A stretch of 64,000 nt of DNA from Telopea speciosissima (GCF_018873765.1 NC_057925.1:50046010-50110009); one strand, 5' to 3'; shown: positions 47,128-60,530, counted from the stretch's first letter. Notes: a model not told the origin generated them from the sequence alone. Made by a program: numbers and translations.

Positions 47128-48188
47128 TGATTGCGAAGTTGTGTGAGTTTATTTGGTTAAATCTTCAAATATTCTGTGTAATACATGACATATTCGGGGT
47201 ACAAAGAAACAAAAATAGATTATTCTAATGCTAGAGACATCTTCTGCTGCCGTTGCCCGTGTAACCGGTGTGCAGTCTCACACAGATATGGATGAAATGA
47301 TCACTCTACCCACTGTCTAAGCATCCTACTCGGGTGAGGTTCACATGGGATTCACAACTTGTCTGTATGAGGCTTCACTCTAATTGCACAGGCAATGGGT
47401 AGGACAGTCATTTTGCCCTTGCTTGTGTGAATTGTATGCCAACTGCACGGGTAGTGGGTAGGATAGTTATTTCATCCCTGCGTGTGTGAGGCTGCACCCC
47501 AACACCAAATAGCTACAACAAAGGATCCATTGGAGAGAGAGAGAGAAAAAATAATATTGAAAAAGTTTCTAAGTTAATACTCAGAGAGCTTAAAAAGGAC
47601 CCACTCTAAGTCCAATCCCAAATACCTCTTTAACTCTTTACCCCAAAAAAGATTAAAAAAATAAAAAAACCTCTTTAATTAGCTTTATATAATTGTGGGT
47701 GTTAGTATATATATTAATAATATATGTAAAGAAAGAGAGAGAGAAGGAGGGGAGCAAAGCTGAGTTGCCTTTGAGACTGCAGCATTCGTCCTGCTTGTCA
47801 GCACATGCATTCCACTTTCCACTACAATATCAGACTTTGGACCCCCAAAATTTCCCTCACCTACAAGAAAAGCATAACCCACATCCCATAAAAACTTGGG
47901 GCACTCAAACCCACTCCTCACTACCGCATTACTCATTACTTACTCACCTCCTTAACACATAAACTCCTCTCTAAACGCTCCCACTCTCTCCCTCCCTTCA
48001 GTGATCATATCCTCTCTTTCTCCAACCCAAAGTCTAAAAGAGAGACACACCCAATTCTCATTCTTCTTATCCAAATGATACAACACTGTATAGAAGCTCT
48101 TTCTTAATCTTTCCTCTCTTCTTAGCCTTCATCATCTACTACTGTTTTGCACCATTAGAAGGAGAAGGATAACAACTTGAGAAACAAA
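45303..48188. other. Intergenic DNA and SMXL3 upstream region
   Basis: About 45800-45935 shares ACCTTGAAGAG, GTTTTCTATATCT and repeated CTTGAAGAGTT phrases with 55900-56000. GA tracts lie at 46875-46901 and 47084-47125, and a partial tandem of GTGGGTAGGA(C/T)AGT(C/T)ATTT blocks at about 47390-47500. The last 250 bp are CT-rich and probably include the SMXL3 leader. No gene seen. Confidence 0.45.
47084..47125. repeat. (GA)21 microsatellite
   Basis: Uninterrupted GA dinucleotides, about 1.1 kb upstream of the SMXL3 start codon. GA/CT tracts are the commonest microsatellite here: also 39222-39250, 46875-46901, 53190-53217, 54567-54586, 54811-54833 and 62685-62713. Confidence 0.9.
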
Positions 48189-51100
48189 ATGAGAGCAGGA
48201 GGTTGCACAGTGCAACAGACACTAACTTCAGAAGCTGCTCGTATTGTGAAACAAGCAGTGAACCTTGCAAAACAGCGAGGCCATGCGCAAGTAACTCCTC
48301 TCCATGTAGCCAACACCATGCTTGCTTCCTCAACTGGCCTTCTTCGAACAGCTTGTCTTCAATCTCACTCCCACCCTCTCCAATGCAAAGCTCTTGAGCT
48401 TTGCTTCAATGTTGCTCTCAACCGCTTGCCTGCCTCTACTTCTAGCCCTATAATGGGTCACCATTCTCACCACCACCCTTCACTCTCCAATGCCTTGGTT
48501 GCAGCTTTCAAGCGCGCACAAGCCCACCAGCGCCGTGGCTCCATTGAGAACCAGCAACAACCTCTCCTTGCTGTGAAGATAGAGATAGAACAACTAATTA
48601 TATCTATCTTAGATGACCCAAGTGTTAGTAGAGTTATGAGAGAAGCTGGTTTCTCAAGTACCCAAGTGAAAAGTAATGTAGAACAAGCTGTTTCTCTAGA
48701 GATTTGTTCTCAAAATCCTCCTATTAGTAGTAAGCCCAAGGAAAGTAGTAGCCTTCTAGTACTTGGAAGTACTACTTCTCAGTCTCCATCACCCACACCT
48801 CCTCCTCCTCTTCCAATGGTTCAGTTTGGAGTTAAAGTAAGCAAACCAAGGCCTTTTGATCAAGTTAGGAGTGAAGATGTGATGAGTGTGCTTGAGAGTT
48901 TAATGCATAGGAGAAGAAGTATTGTGATTGTTGGGGAATGTTTGGCTAGTGTAGAGGGTGTAGTTATGGGAGTGATTGATAAAGTTGAGAAAGAAGAAGT
49001 TCCTGAGGCTTTGAGAGATATAAAGTTTATAAGCCTTCCTTTGATCCCCTTTGGGCAACTATCAAAGGAAGAAGTTGAGCAGAAACTTGTGGAGCTTAGG
49101 TGCCTCTTGAAAAGCTGTGTGGGGAGAGGAGTTGTGTTGTATTTGGGTGATCTCAAATGGGCTGCTGAGATTAAAGCTAGTTCTTTTGAGCAAGGAAGGA
49201 ATTACTATTGCCCTGTGGAACACATGATTATTGAGCTTAGAAGGTTAGTTTGTGGAATTGGAGAGAGTGGAAGGGTTTGGCTTATGGGAATTGCAACTTT
49301 TCAGACTTACATGAGATGCAGGATAGGTAATCCTTCCTTGGAGTCTATTTGGCATCTTCACCCTCTTACAATTCCAGCTGGAAGCTTGAGTCTGAGTCTC
49401 AACTCTGACAGGTAATTCATTACTCTTTAAGCTATCTTTCTCTTCTCTTCCCTCTAACTATTATATGCAAATAAATCTATTATTGTATCTTTTTTCAATA
49501 GGAAACATCTTGTCATCTTAGATTTCCAAATCTAAGGCATCTGTTGATATTGAAGATTTGAATCCATTACTTTCATGTCAGATAAATGGGAATAGTAGAT
49601 TGAGAGACTTAAAGTAGTTAACAGTGAAAAAGCTTTTCCTCACATAGACTTATCAAAATTCTCAGTCTTTGTTTTCTTTTATTCTTTCAGTGATTCACAA
49701 GGCCAGTTTAGAAGCAAGAGAACTGGAGATGGGTCTGGTTTGTCTTTGCTTGATGGTGGAATGAATAAGCAGTTAACTTACTGTGTTGATTTCTCAGCCA
49801 AAATTGATAATGAAGCTCGAAGCCGACCAAATAGTAGTTACAATGACTGTAGTTACAATGACTCTGCCACAACTTCCACCACCTCAAGCTTACCTTCATG
49901 GCTTAAACAGTACAAGGAAGAGAACAAAAGATTTATCAGTAGTGAACAGGTAACAATCTTATTCCTCTCTCAATAATCAAAGTGGGAAGAAAGCCAATTT
50001 AGTTACTTTTAAGTTCTTGCCCTCCTTCAATGGACAGAGTTACTAGGAGTAGGCCCAAGCAGTGACTGTTTGTTTTGGACTGTCTTTATCTTTTGTTAAA
50101 GAATATGAAGTAGTAGTGGTAAGGGTTTAATAGGGGTGTGGTCCTTTGACCAGTCCTCTCAGTTGGCTAGGTTCTCTCGAGTTTGGCCAAGTGTCTGGTT
50201 GTTTTGGACTGGCTCTGTCCTTGTTTCCTCTTCGGATTTTCCTTCTAGCTTAATTCGTCTGTAGGGGTAGGCCATTAAATTTGTTATGGAGCTCTTTTCA
50301 TATATTTTTTTATTAGTTTTCTCTCCTATTCTTTCCTCCATTTGGGGGGGGGGGGGGAAGAATTTTAGGCTTTGTTGAATATATTTTAATCACCCAAAAA
50401 AAAAAAAATCTTAACTTAGTACAAATTTTTTAATTTTCTTCTGCTTCTTCTCTTCTACTTATCAGGATTGTATCCAAGTCAGAGATCTCTGCAGTAGATG
50501 GAACTCACTTGGCAGTTCAGTCCACAATCATCAACAACAACAACAATCTGATAAAACCTTAACTTTCCCTTCCATTTCACCATCTTCTTCTACTTCTGTC
50601 TCTTCACAAGACCAACACCCTAACATGCACCAGTCTCACCAAGAATGGTCCATCATTGTTGAACCAAAACAGTCATGGAGGGAACACCATTGGATCTCTG
50701 ATTCAAAGCCAACTGTCCTATCCAAACCTTACCTTAACTCTGGCTCTACTCCTAATTCAGCTTCTTCAAGTGATGTAATGGAAGTTGAGTACCATCAAAG
50801 ATATAAGGAGCTCAATGGAGAGAATCTGAAGACTCTATGCAATGCACTAGAGCAAAAGGTTCCATGGCAGAAGGATATAATTCCTGAAATAGCAAGCACA
50901 GTTCTTCAATGCAGGTCTGGGATGGTAAAAAGAAAGGGGAAATTGAGATACAGTGAACCCAAAGAAGATACTTGGTTGTTCTTCCATGGTGTTGATGTGG
51001 AAGGCAAAGAAAAGATTGCAAGAGAGCTTGCTGGCCTTGTATTTGGATCACAAGCTCACTTCTTCTCACTCAGCCTTACCAGTTTCTCATTGACTAGGGC

Positions 51101-51569
51101 TGATTCCACCGATGATTTCCGAAACAAAAGATCAAGGGATGATGATTCAAGTTGTAGTTATCTTGGGAGATTTACTGAAGCAATTTGCAGTAATCCCCAC
51201 AGAGTCTTTCTAGTGGAGGATATAGAGCAAATTGATTATCGATCTCAATTGGGTATTAAAAGAGCAATTGAAAGAGGGAAAGTAACCAATTCAGATGGTG
51301 AAGAAGTTCTACTTAGAGATGTGATTGTCATTTTAAGTTGTGAAAGCTTCAGCTCAAGATCAAGAGCTTATTCTCCTAGTGTGAAACAGAAGTCAGGTGA
51401 GACAGAAGAAGAGAAAAACACAGAATCTGAGAAAGAAATAAGCCCATGTGTCTCCTTGGATTTGAATCTCTCTGCTGAAGAATACAATGTCTATGATCAG
51501 TCCATAGATGATATTGGGCTTCTAGAATCTGTTGATAGAAGAATAATTTTCAAATTGCCAGACTTATAA
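48189..51569 (+). CDS. SMXL3: SMAX1-LIKE 3 (Clp ATPase-related transcriptional repressor)
   Basis: Member of the D53/SMXL family of Clp-related nuclear proteins; SMXL3/4/5 promote phloem formation independently of strigolactone in Arabidopsis. Exons 48189-49411, 49691-49949 and 50466-51569, frame continuous, 861 aa. The start is the second ATG of the frame (48189), giving the family N-terminus MRAGGCTVQQTLT; an ATG 12 nt upstream (48177) is less likely. Residues 1 to about 165 are a double Clp-N domain (HAQVTPLHVA, LLRTACLQSH, ALELCFNVALNRLP, ILDDPSVSRVMREAGF). The centre is a degenerate P-loop module (VIVGECLASVEGVV). The C-terminal half has the second ATPase-like region (WLFFHGVDVEGKEKIARELA) and an EAR repression motif LDLNL at about 825-829. 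At the site of the RGKT degron of D53/SMXL6-8 it has RNKRS. Similarity is highest to SMXL3 by eye. Confidence 0.94.
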
Positions 51570-51976
51570 GAAGGGAAGCCCATGAGAAATCTTCTGATTA
51601 AGAGGATTGCTTTATTTTTTTCTTTGGGATGATTCAGGTTTGTTGTTTCTTTGTTCTGATTCTTGAACATTTCCAGTGGATGGAAATGAGGAGAATCGGC
51701 AATGTAGATTGTAGAACTACTACTTGTGTATTATATTTACCATCTTTGTATAATAGGTATCTTCAATTTTTTTGTTACAATTTTCTTTTTTGGTTTTGTT
51801 TATGTGGATTTGAAATTCAAAGGTCATTTCTTCCCCTTTTTTTCACCCCTCTTCTTTTCTGTTATACATGAAGATATGTGTATGTTAACCGTTCTAATCG
51901 AGCTTCGCTGAAATGAGAAACAAGGTTCTCCTTAACTACATTTTTTTATTTTTATTAGATTTTGTTTAACGTAAAT
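51570..51976. other. SMXL3 3' flank
   Basis: Probable 3' UTR, T-rich (51755-51860) with scattered ATAAT-like signals. No other gene. Confidence 0.4.
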
Positions 51977-52107
51977 GTTTTCCTTCACATCATCCTAGGG
52001 TTCACAACCCCCTGTAGGGTTTTAGTATGTTCTTCAAAATACCCTCTCATGCCTATCTGAGGTCTCATCGGTGAATGAATTTCCATTCACCGGGGCTGAA
52101 GGAAAAC
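51977..52107. repeat. Repeat pair member (also at 40126-40290)
   Basis: Ends GTTTTCCTTCAC and GAAGGAAAAC are inverted; interior matches 40126-40290 through CATCATCCTAGGGTTCACAA and TTTTAGTATGTTC. A further fragment starting TTTTCCTTCACCTAGGGTTC lies at about 52244. Confidence 0.55.
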
Positions 52108-53186
52108 TCAATGCTTTTTCTCAAAGAATTTTATAAGTGGTTCTTATTCCATATCAGTGCATGGATTCATCTCTCTCTCTCATTGGAACAGTGAAGAAGG
52201 CATTATCAACTTAGTAGAGGCAGAGTATTTTTGACCCATCTACTTTTCCTTCACCTAGGGTTCACAAACCTTTTCTATATATGCCATTAATGGGGGCTTG
52301 CTGTTGTTTCATTCTGTTTGCCAGAAGAAACGTAGAATGAAATGGAGCCCACTTGTCTTTGCAATTTGGATAGGCAACCCAAATTCCAAAATAATCTTTT
52401 GGGAAGGGGTTTATTGCCAGGCTACTTGGGCCAATACGGAGCATGCGCAGGGACATTCGATCAACGAGAAAGGCGGGTGGTCATTGCACTGTCCCATGTG
52501 AGAGGGTGCATTGCTGGGCAGTGTTCTTTTCTCCCAATCTTTTATAACTCAAGAGAGGGAATTATACATTAACCGGTATATATAATTTGACATCTCACAT
52601 GCTAAACCAATGAGTGCACAAAAAAGAATACCTCGTGATTTATATATAGAGGGCCCACGTAATTGAAAAGAATAAGAGATAGTTGGAAAAAATATGTAAT
52701 ACTAAGTAGTGTGTACATAATTTTTCCTTTTAACTTATATATCATCCAATGTTACCTCATATTACAACAGTTAATGTGCATTTAGGGCAGATGCATTTGA
52801 TTCATGGAAGCATGCTGCAATGAAAGACAAACATTTCAAGACACAATCAAGGTGAGAGTAATAAGAAACCTTTTTTAAACAGAGGCTAATTATTATGGCA
52901 CTGGGGCTGGCTTGGGTTGTGAATACAAATTCCCTAAAATATTTGCACACGTAGTAACACCCATGTCAGATCATCCATGTCATTTTGTTATTTAGTCATG
53001 AGCGAAGGGACATTAACAATGCTCCATATATATCTTCTTCTTCTTCTCATGGTTTTTTGTTTTTCGGGGGAAAGTAGCTAGGACCTTACTTGATGAACTT
53101 ATTATTGGGCTTCCATTGCATCAATCAAAGATGTCCTTTAGTAAGTGCCTTCCATTAATCATTGTAGCCTTAAAGAATGAAGAAGC

Positions 53187-53233
<47 letters not shown>

Positions 53234-56200
53234 GCACACCTCCCTCAAAACTAAGGATTCTCTTTGCCGTGTCATACATGTGGTACTCACATATAAGGTT
53301 TTACATGGCGGATGATATGATCACTCAATCAAGGAAATATTTTTCCTCAGACATTGAGATTGGTCTACCAATCATATCTTTAATCAGTTGGATTTTGTAT
53401 TGTTAAACTTGTTGAGATTCCATACGAAAGGTTGAAGTAATAATCTCACTTCGAATGTGAGAGTAGTCTAATATGAAGACTTATAGGTACTTGGGCACTC
53501 TCTCTTTAACTGCTAGTTTTTGCGAATGAATTCTATCCAAGTCTCTAATAAGTGGTATCAAAGCTAAAGTTGTTGCTAGGGGTGTCAATAAAGCCCTGTT
53601 GACCCGAACCTGTCCTGAGCCCGGCCTGGACCGGACCTTGATTTTTCAGCCTGAAGGGCGGGATTGGGTTTAGTTATAGTCTGGTCCTGATAGATTCGGG
53701 TCGGACTCAGGTTTAGCTAGGCCTCTTGCTTAGCCCGACGTGTATCTGTCTCAAATGTAAGTAGTCTGACCTAGAGACTTATAGGTACTTGGACACCCTT
53801 TCCACATTCCTTTCCACATGGGATGCGAGTAGTACGATGTAGAGACTTATAGGAACTTAACTGGCATCCTCTCCCTCACAAAGTCCCCCTCCCTCCCTCA
53901 AAAGAATAGTGTTACACCTTTTATTGGCTGATTCCTTTTCCACCAATCCACTCTCCACAGTGTGAAAATAGACTTACTATTTATATGGGTCAGTACCCTC
54001 CTTTTCCAATCCCCCCGGGGGAGAAATAATTTGCACAATGAGATGTATGTAGTAGTTTGTTAAAAGGAATGTTGGGAATGCACAAAGTATGAGTTAAGGT
54101 ATGATCCATAACGTAAGGGTTATGCAAAGTAGAAGCCACTTTAGAAGGGGAAAAAAAAGAGGGTAAAATCTTGGTTAAGAAATATCAAAAGGGCACTACT
54201 TTTCAGGCCGGCTGGTAATGCCTTTTGCAAAAGAATTCCTTTTTTCTTCTTTTGATTTCATAACCCAAAACATTCTCATCATCTTTCGAAAGTAGTGGTG
54301 AGGAGGTTTAAAAAAATAGAAAGAAGCTAGGCAAAGAAAGGGTTAACACCCAAACATCATAGATAGGCATCTCAGCTTTAGACTTTAAAGATGTTATTAA
54401 CTTTAGAATCCTAAAAAGATTATTATCTTCTCTGGCCATCTTTTAAATTGAAACCCTAAGTGTAAGTAGGGAATTTGTCGTTTATGACTTTTAAAAAGAT
54501 ATTAGGGTTTTTGAGAGTTAATACACCATTTAAATCACAAAGGTATAGTTTGATGAGATACTTCCATCTCTCTCTCTCTCTCTCTCATATGTTTTCTTTA
54601 CTTTCTTTCAAACTCTCCAACATCTTAATATATTCCCCTTACTTTTGGGTTCCCTCTTTTATGACTTTTTTTTATTCTCAATCACTAAAAGGAAGAAGCC
54701 TCTAACATAGACTACTTTTTCTCTTCCACCCCACCCCCCATCTTATTTTTCTTTTTTCCTTTTTCTTTTCTTCTTTTTTTCTTAAACTACTTTCTTTTGA
54801 ATAATTGAACCTCTCTCTCTCTCTCTCTCTCTCGGATGAATGGCATGTTTCATGCTTACCAACAGAAGAAATTACAAACTATCTTGTTCAAATGACCAAG
54901 ATAACTACTTAAGTAGAAGCTAATATAAAAATACAAAACCTATGATTTTGAGCAGAGCACAGAAAGGTAGTATCAAAATTAAGATTTCATTCATTGATTG
55001 TATTCTCTTAATGGAGAGTGGAATATATAGTTACAACCCTAGCCGATCTATTTATGACAGAAATTATCACATGCGATATGGAAATATTACATTGAAGATT
55101 CTTTGAATAAAATAAGAGATATGAAGAGGAGATCGAATATTGAGTTCCCAAGAATAAGAAACTCCTTATTTAGTCAATAGGTAGAAAGACAATTTTTGTT
55201 GTTCCTGGAAAGACTAAAATACCCTCAGTTTTGGAGATAATTTATAAATTTCTTAACAATAGAAAACACAATCTTTGATCAAATTTCTTACTGGTTTCAA
55301 TTTCTTAAGATTGAAACTCAAATCATACCCCACTTGTATATTGATGTATATGCCCTTTGAATCTGATGAAGGCCCAGATGACATAGCCCAAGTTTGAAGC
55401 CCAACTCAATCATCCCAAAGTCCTAAGAAGAACCAGGCCAAGACCAACCATGCCCAAGCACACCTGCCCGACCACTTGGCCCTACCAATTCTGTCCACCC
55501 AGCCCACTCAAATGGCCAAGCTCAATGTCCTTGAAGACCATCCTTTCTTGTTTGCCCTTTCAGCTTCTTTAGTGGATGATATGGAGAGCTTCTACAATGC
55601 AATAAATGCTTCTTGAAGACTCATCCAATACTTGGGAAGAAGGGAATTTATATGGAAAGTGTAAAACTTGGGACAACCCCAAGATAGTGGGATTTCTCTA
55701 CCATTTAGTTTTTCTTTTCTTCTGTTTAAGCAAAGCTTTTGTGCAATCTCAACCTTAGGATCTTAGGAGTAGAAGCTTGGATTCCAGGATTTAATTTTGC
55801 CTATAAAAGGCTACAGAATTTGGGGTTTAAGGGTAATTTTTGTTGATTATTTTGAATGAAAGATCCTTTAGCATATTTTTGAACCAAGTTGACTTCATCT
55901 CTTAAAAATCTTGAAGAGTTTTTCCATCAACCTAGAAGAGTTGGTGTTTTCTATATCTCCTTGAAAACCTTGAAGAGTTGCGCATAGCCTAGAAGAACTA
56001 TATTAAAACCCTCATGCCTTTATATACAATATTGAAAAGTTGTACTCCAACCCTTTCACTCCTACTGATTTTCTATTATTACCTTGCATTGTTTGCCTTT
56101 CTTACACATTTGTAAGGTGTGTAATCACTCTCCAGCGTTTCAAGAGGCTACATTAAAATCCCAATCCAACAGACTGAAATACCCTTAATTAGGATGCCTT

Positions 56201-56649
56201 CACTTGTCCCCAAATTAATTATTTGTGACAAAAAAACAGAAAAAAAGATTAGAACACTGAGATTTATGATGGAAAACTGATCTCACAATCTGTCCAATTA
56301 GGCAAAAATAAAAATGTGGATCTCAAAAAATTTTCTCATTCTTTTTTTATTTTATTAAGTTTTGGGGAAAGTTTTCCCTTCATTTCAAAGAACTAAAATT
56401 AGATGGTCACTTGTAATGAAAGAACACTTCTCCCCTATATTTTCCATCTTATTTTAAAGTTCATCTATATGTAGAGAAAGTTAATTTCTAAGCCAAGATC
56501 ATTATACTGAAGCTTAATTAAATTTCTTTTCTTCCTTTTTTTTTTTTTTTTTTTTTCTTTTTTCTCATGTTCTAATATTTTGTCATGTCCAAAAGACCAA
56601 ACCAATTAAGCTTTAATTTTATTTACTTTGTAGAAAACCGAGAACCTAA
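52108..56649. other. Long gene-free interval
   Basis: Contains CT and CA microsatellites (53190-53238, 54567-54586, 54811-54833), a single hAT-like end TAGGGGTGTCAATAAAG at 53578 without a matching partner, LTR-like fragments around 54950-55200 (GAGTGGAATATATAGTTACA), and the ACCTTGAAGAGTT segment shared with 45.8 kb at 55900-56000. Frames of 60-100 codons are present but none shows a known domain. Confidence 0.45.
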
Positions 56650-56925
56650 AATGATGCAGAAAAAAATGGAAATCATAAACAAACAATCATGCAATGCACA
56701 CAAGGATTTGTGTGGCTCAACATGATTGCCTACCTCCACAGTGAGATGAGATCTACTTCACTATCAATGAAGAATATGTTATACCCACTCATCCTCACAT
56801 CACTTTTAGATTGCTTACAAAGAAAGAAACTTCGTTACAAATTTTTACCCTATTCAAATAATTTACCAAAATATCCATATAGTAAGTGACAGAATACAAG
56901 ACATCATACCCCAACATACTTCTCT
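56650..56925 (+). repeat. Partial copy of the 8724-9650 element (left half)
   Basis: Matches 8722-9150 in order with a deletion: GATGCAGAAAAAAATGGAAA, AAGGATTTGTGTGGCTC, GAGATGAGATCT, TTCACTATCAATG and ACAAGACATCATACCCCAAC. Confidence 0.65.
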
Positions 56926-58028
56926 AGTGATGGTAGGAAAAGGATATGCCATATCTCTTTAATTTTGGTATTCTGTTGTAAGATTGTGCTTTAACAATCT
57001 CCTCTTAGTGTCTACCCAAAAGAAACCAATCTCCTCTTAGCATGCATTTTTTATTTCCAGAAATGCATAGTTTTTTATGAGACCAAGATGTCGTTTCTCT
57101 TTCTAGAGTTTGCGCCACCCTATGTTTTTGTTCCTTTATATCCATCTGGGTATGCCTGGATGTTAAATACTTGTATATTTTTGTTTTTATCTAATTAAAT
57201 CTTGCTGACCTTTAGCGAAAAAAAATTATGAAAAGTGTTAGAAAAAAGATGACTTTGTTTTAGTGACAACCTGAACTTTCATTTGTTTTGTTCTTTACGA
57301 ATGAAAATGGTGATCCAAGAGGTTTTTTCAATGATGCCCTTATTTTTGCTTCTTTCACCAATTTTCAGGTATTGTGTCTCTTTAATTTAGAAAAAAAGAA
57401 TGAGGAGAGAAGAAAAATCCACTTGAAATTCTGTTTTAATTACTATTCATTCTATTGATTTTTCAAGCAACCAAATGCAAAACAAATTTCTTCCAAGTTA
57501 TAAACTTTAGTTTCCATCTATTCTATGACAAACAAGATTTTTTAGAAAAAAAAAAACAAATAAAAAGGTATGTTCAATGATATAATAATAAAGTTGATCA
57601 ATTATGAGTGCATTATTTATGCAACAGATGCTTTGTAGGTAGCCATAGGAGAGGATTTGTAATCATAATCCTTTCCTTTCTTGTTTTTTTCTTCTTTGGG
57701 GGCTGGGTGGGTGGGGTTGTTGCTACAGGAGAGGCAAACCTCTCTCAACATATTCTGTGCAATTATATAGTTCTTGGCTTAATCTAGTTTTGATACCTTA
57801 CATGTTATTATTTTTTACGCTTTGACCACAATCCAACCTTTGAAAGTGTAGAAAAGTTTACAATATCATGTATCGTTTAAAATAAAAATTTATCACAAAT
57901 TTTTTTATTTTTCTCAGGGGAGAAGTTTTCTGAGCAATCAACATAGAGTAGTATACCATTTTTTTTTTGTTTTTGCTAAGAAGAGGAATATACCAATGAG
58001 GTGCAACAAAACGGTTTTCTACATAGGG
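56926..58028. other. Intergenic DNA, probable LINE 3' end at 57050-57222
   Basis: TTTTTATCTAATTAAATCTTGCTGACCTTTAGCGAAAAAAAA (57176-57225, given here as its features: TAATTAAAT, TTGCTGACC, A8) looks like the 3' end of a plant L1-type LINE; coding part not recognised. Otherwise AT-rich and featureless. Confidence 0.35.
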
Positions 58029-58413
58029 TGTTGGAATTTTTCAAATATTGGTGTGGGATTTTAGTCCCACATCAGTTGTGACGAAGGAGATCATTTGGCT
58101 TATATATGTTTGTGATCTATTATCACATGTTATGTTTAGAAAGGATTGTACGATGCACTTGTTAGCGAGGACGGTGACATCCGAGCACGTGCGCGTGCGT
58201 GAGGCACAATGTGACGCTTTGATGGCACACTGTGGCTGTCGCCCATCCGTACAGCCATGAGAGCCCAATAGTCATGATCCATTAGAAAAGTCTTATGGAG
58301 GCAGGTTTGTTGTAACCCAATGCAGGTGCAAATACTGTCTTAAGGATAGAACGATCTCGTTCAACTCAGACCATCTCTCTGTCCTCTTCCTTTTTTATAT
58401 TAGATTTCTAACA
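58029..58413. mobile_element. Internally deleted copy of the 44548-45227 LTR
   Basis: Begins TGTTGGAATTTTTCAAATA and ends TTTCTAACA; shares TTTAGTCCCACATC, TATTATCACATGTTATGTTT, GCAAATACTGTCTTAAGGA and AGAACGA(C/T)CTCGTTC. It is about 295 bp shorter and its flanks (TAGGG / TCGGA) do not match, so the ends are probably rearranged or old. Confidence 0.8.
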
Positions 58414-58986
58414 TCGGAAGGTGATAAAATCATTTCATATGAAAAGGAGATCGAATGATAGAGAACTTAATTATGGCTCAAATAACCTTTTTCCCTATCC
58501 TCAATTTAATATATGTTATGAACTAAACCACCATTAATAGACCATGACATTATGGTGTGGCTTTAGTTCAAGTTTATTAAGTTGAGGTGACGGTTGATTT
58601 TGTTGTCAAGTGCAAATCTCTTGATGGGAACTAAGATTGGTAAGAATAATTTAAACAAATTTGGGTTAGGGGAATCTAGTTATCTCTCAAAAGCTCGAAT
58701 AGAGTTGTAAGATCACTGAGATGTGATTCTGATAATGCATATAACTGTTAATTAATTGCAGAAAGTGGATGTTCCTTTTGTAAACCCCCTTTCTTTTATT
58801 TTTCTCCCCCTTTTTGACTCATCTCTTTAACAAACCCCTCTCTCTCTCTTATCTTTGTTTTTGCTCTTCAAGGATGTTCACACCTTTAACACATGCACTT
58901 TTCTGTTATTGTTACTACTACTCTAATGTGGTACATACATTACTCTCTCTTTACTTGATTTATTGAGACAGTCATGCATGGTACCT

Positions 58987-59031
<45 letters not shown>

Positions 59032-59672
59032 ACTACATTGATTATGGGGGTGCAGCAGGTTACATGCAAATTCTCAACCTCCTAATTGATTACCTTCCAT
59101 TGTTTGGATTACACTATAGCCAAACTTAATTGATAAAAATATGGAGTTCTTTTCCTAACCCCTTCCCCTTTAAAGGAGACTCATTAATTAACATATCCCT
59201 CTATGTACGCTCTCATTAGCTCCCACGATGGTGTAGGCACCAGCTGATGAATATATGGGTACATGCATCTTGTTGTCATCAAGGTGGTGAAGTTTGAAAG
59301 TGAAACCTTTTTTGATTACCCTTTGTATTATTCTTAAAAGTTATTGTCAAGGTAAAAAGGTATTTTCAAAATAAGTTGAAAGTGATTTATCGGGATATAT
59401 TTTCAATAGTTGTCATTGTTTATGTGAAATGACATGATTTACTCTCATAGGAAAAAAATGTGTGCTATATACTAAAAGGGCATTAAAGTAAACTTATACT
59501 CTAGTTGTAACCAACCTTGGTGACAACAAGATTTTCCATATATATATAAATGTTGGCCCTAAGGAGAATGGAGATAAACTGTGGTGATTGACATGGTCAC
59601 AAAGATGAGCATTTAATGTCCACTTCACTTTCTCCCGCTTTTCCGATGTCTTTATTAAGCAACAAATATATA
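58414..59672. other. Intergenic DNA with (AT)19 tract
   Basis: An (AT)19 microsatellite occupies 58991-59028. No gene seen. Confidence 0.45.
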
Positions 59673-60530
59673 TATTTTTTTTTTACTAAGGGTCGGCAAA
59701 AGAATATTATTCAATCATAAAGAGATGTACAATATTAACATCTATGCATACCTGAACCGATAAAAATACAAAATGAATCTTGATGCTCCACCTTCGGAAT
59801 TGTCATCAACAGAGCACAAGACACCACTAATTGACTAGAGAATATACCTTAAGATTTGTCATTAGTGTAGAAAAAACAAGACAAATAGAGACATCTGTGA
59901 TACAACACTCTTCTTGGCAAGCAAATCAACTGCAATATTTAAGTCCCAAATGCAATGAGCGATTTTTCATTGAATAGAGAAAGGAATTATAAATTATGCA
60001 CACCATATTTTGTTGAAAGATCCATGGAATATGCTAATTTATGACGCATAAAATGGTTTCATTTGAATCACACTCAATGAATATACTTTTATCTCTAGCC
60101 AACTGCAAACCTTTGAAGAAAGCTTCAAACTCAACATAAAAGTTTGATTTGACACTTAGAAAAATAGAGAAACAACCCATTGAAGCTCCAAATCTGTTTC
60201 TTATAATTACACCAGCATTGGCATTACCTAGGTTTTCCAAAGAGCAAGTATCTATATTTAATTTGAATCAATCAGGATTTGATTTACCTCATTTGCATTT
60301 CAAAATAATCAAGAAAGAATCAGGATGAATAGCAACACTTAGCTGTTTTAAAAGAATAAAATCCTCAATGGATTCTACCTTGATTGATATTAAAAGAGAT
60401 CCATCTCTACTATCCCTCTTGATCACCTCCATCCATGGTAGCACTAGAGTGCCTATATTTTCCTTCATAACATCTTAGATTACGTCCATTCCAAATAATC
60501 ATAGGAATGAAGATAAAACTTGAAAATCTT
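59673..60530 (-). pseudogene. L1-like LINE 3' remnant (RNase H) on the minus strand
   Basis: Reading down from about 60520: a linker like IIWNGRNLRCYEGK, then SNPD followed by a stop where a Trp is usual, FKLNIDTCSLENLGNANAG, and EFEAFFKGLQLARDKSIFIECDSN (60034-60300), matching the type I RNase H layout (LN.DGS...AGxVIR..., E..A...GL..A......ESDS). AVDLLAKKS follows in another frame near 59930. The tail TTCTTTTGCCGACCC plus A10 ends at about 59679. Stops and frameshifts show decay. Unlike the 24.6-kb copy it is inverted relative to the nearby genes. Confidence 0.75.

Noticed and set aside
48860..49156. Minus-strand ORF of 98 codons inside SMXL3
   Set aside because: Opposite-strand shadow of a well-supported coding exon.
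58029..58413. A target duplication for the second LTR copy
   Set aside because: Immediate flanks TAGGG and TCGGA do not match.
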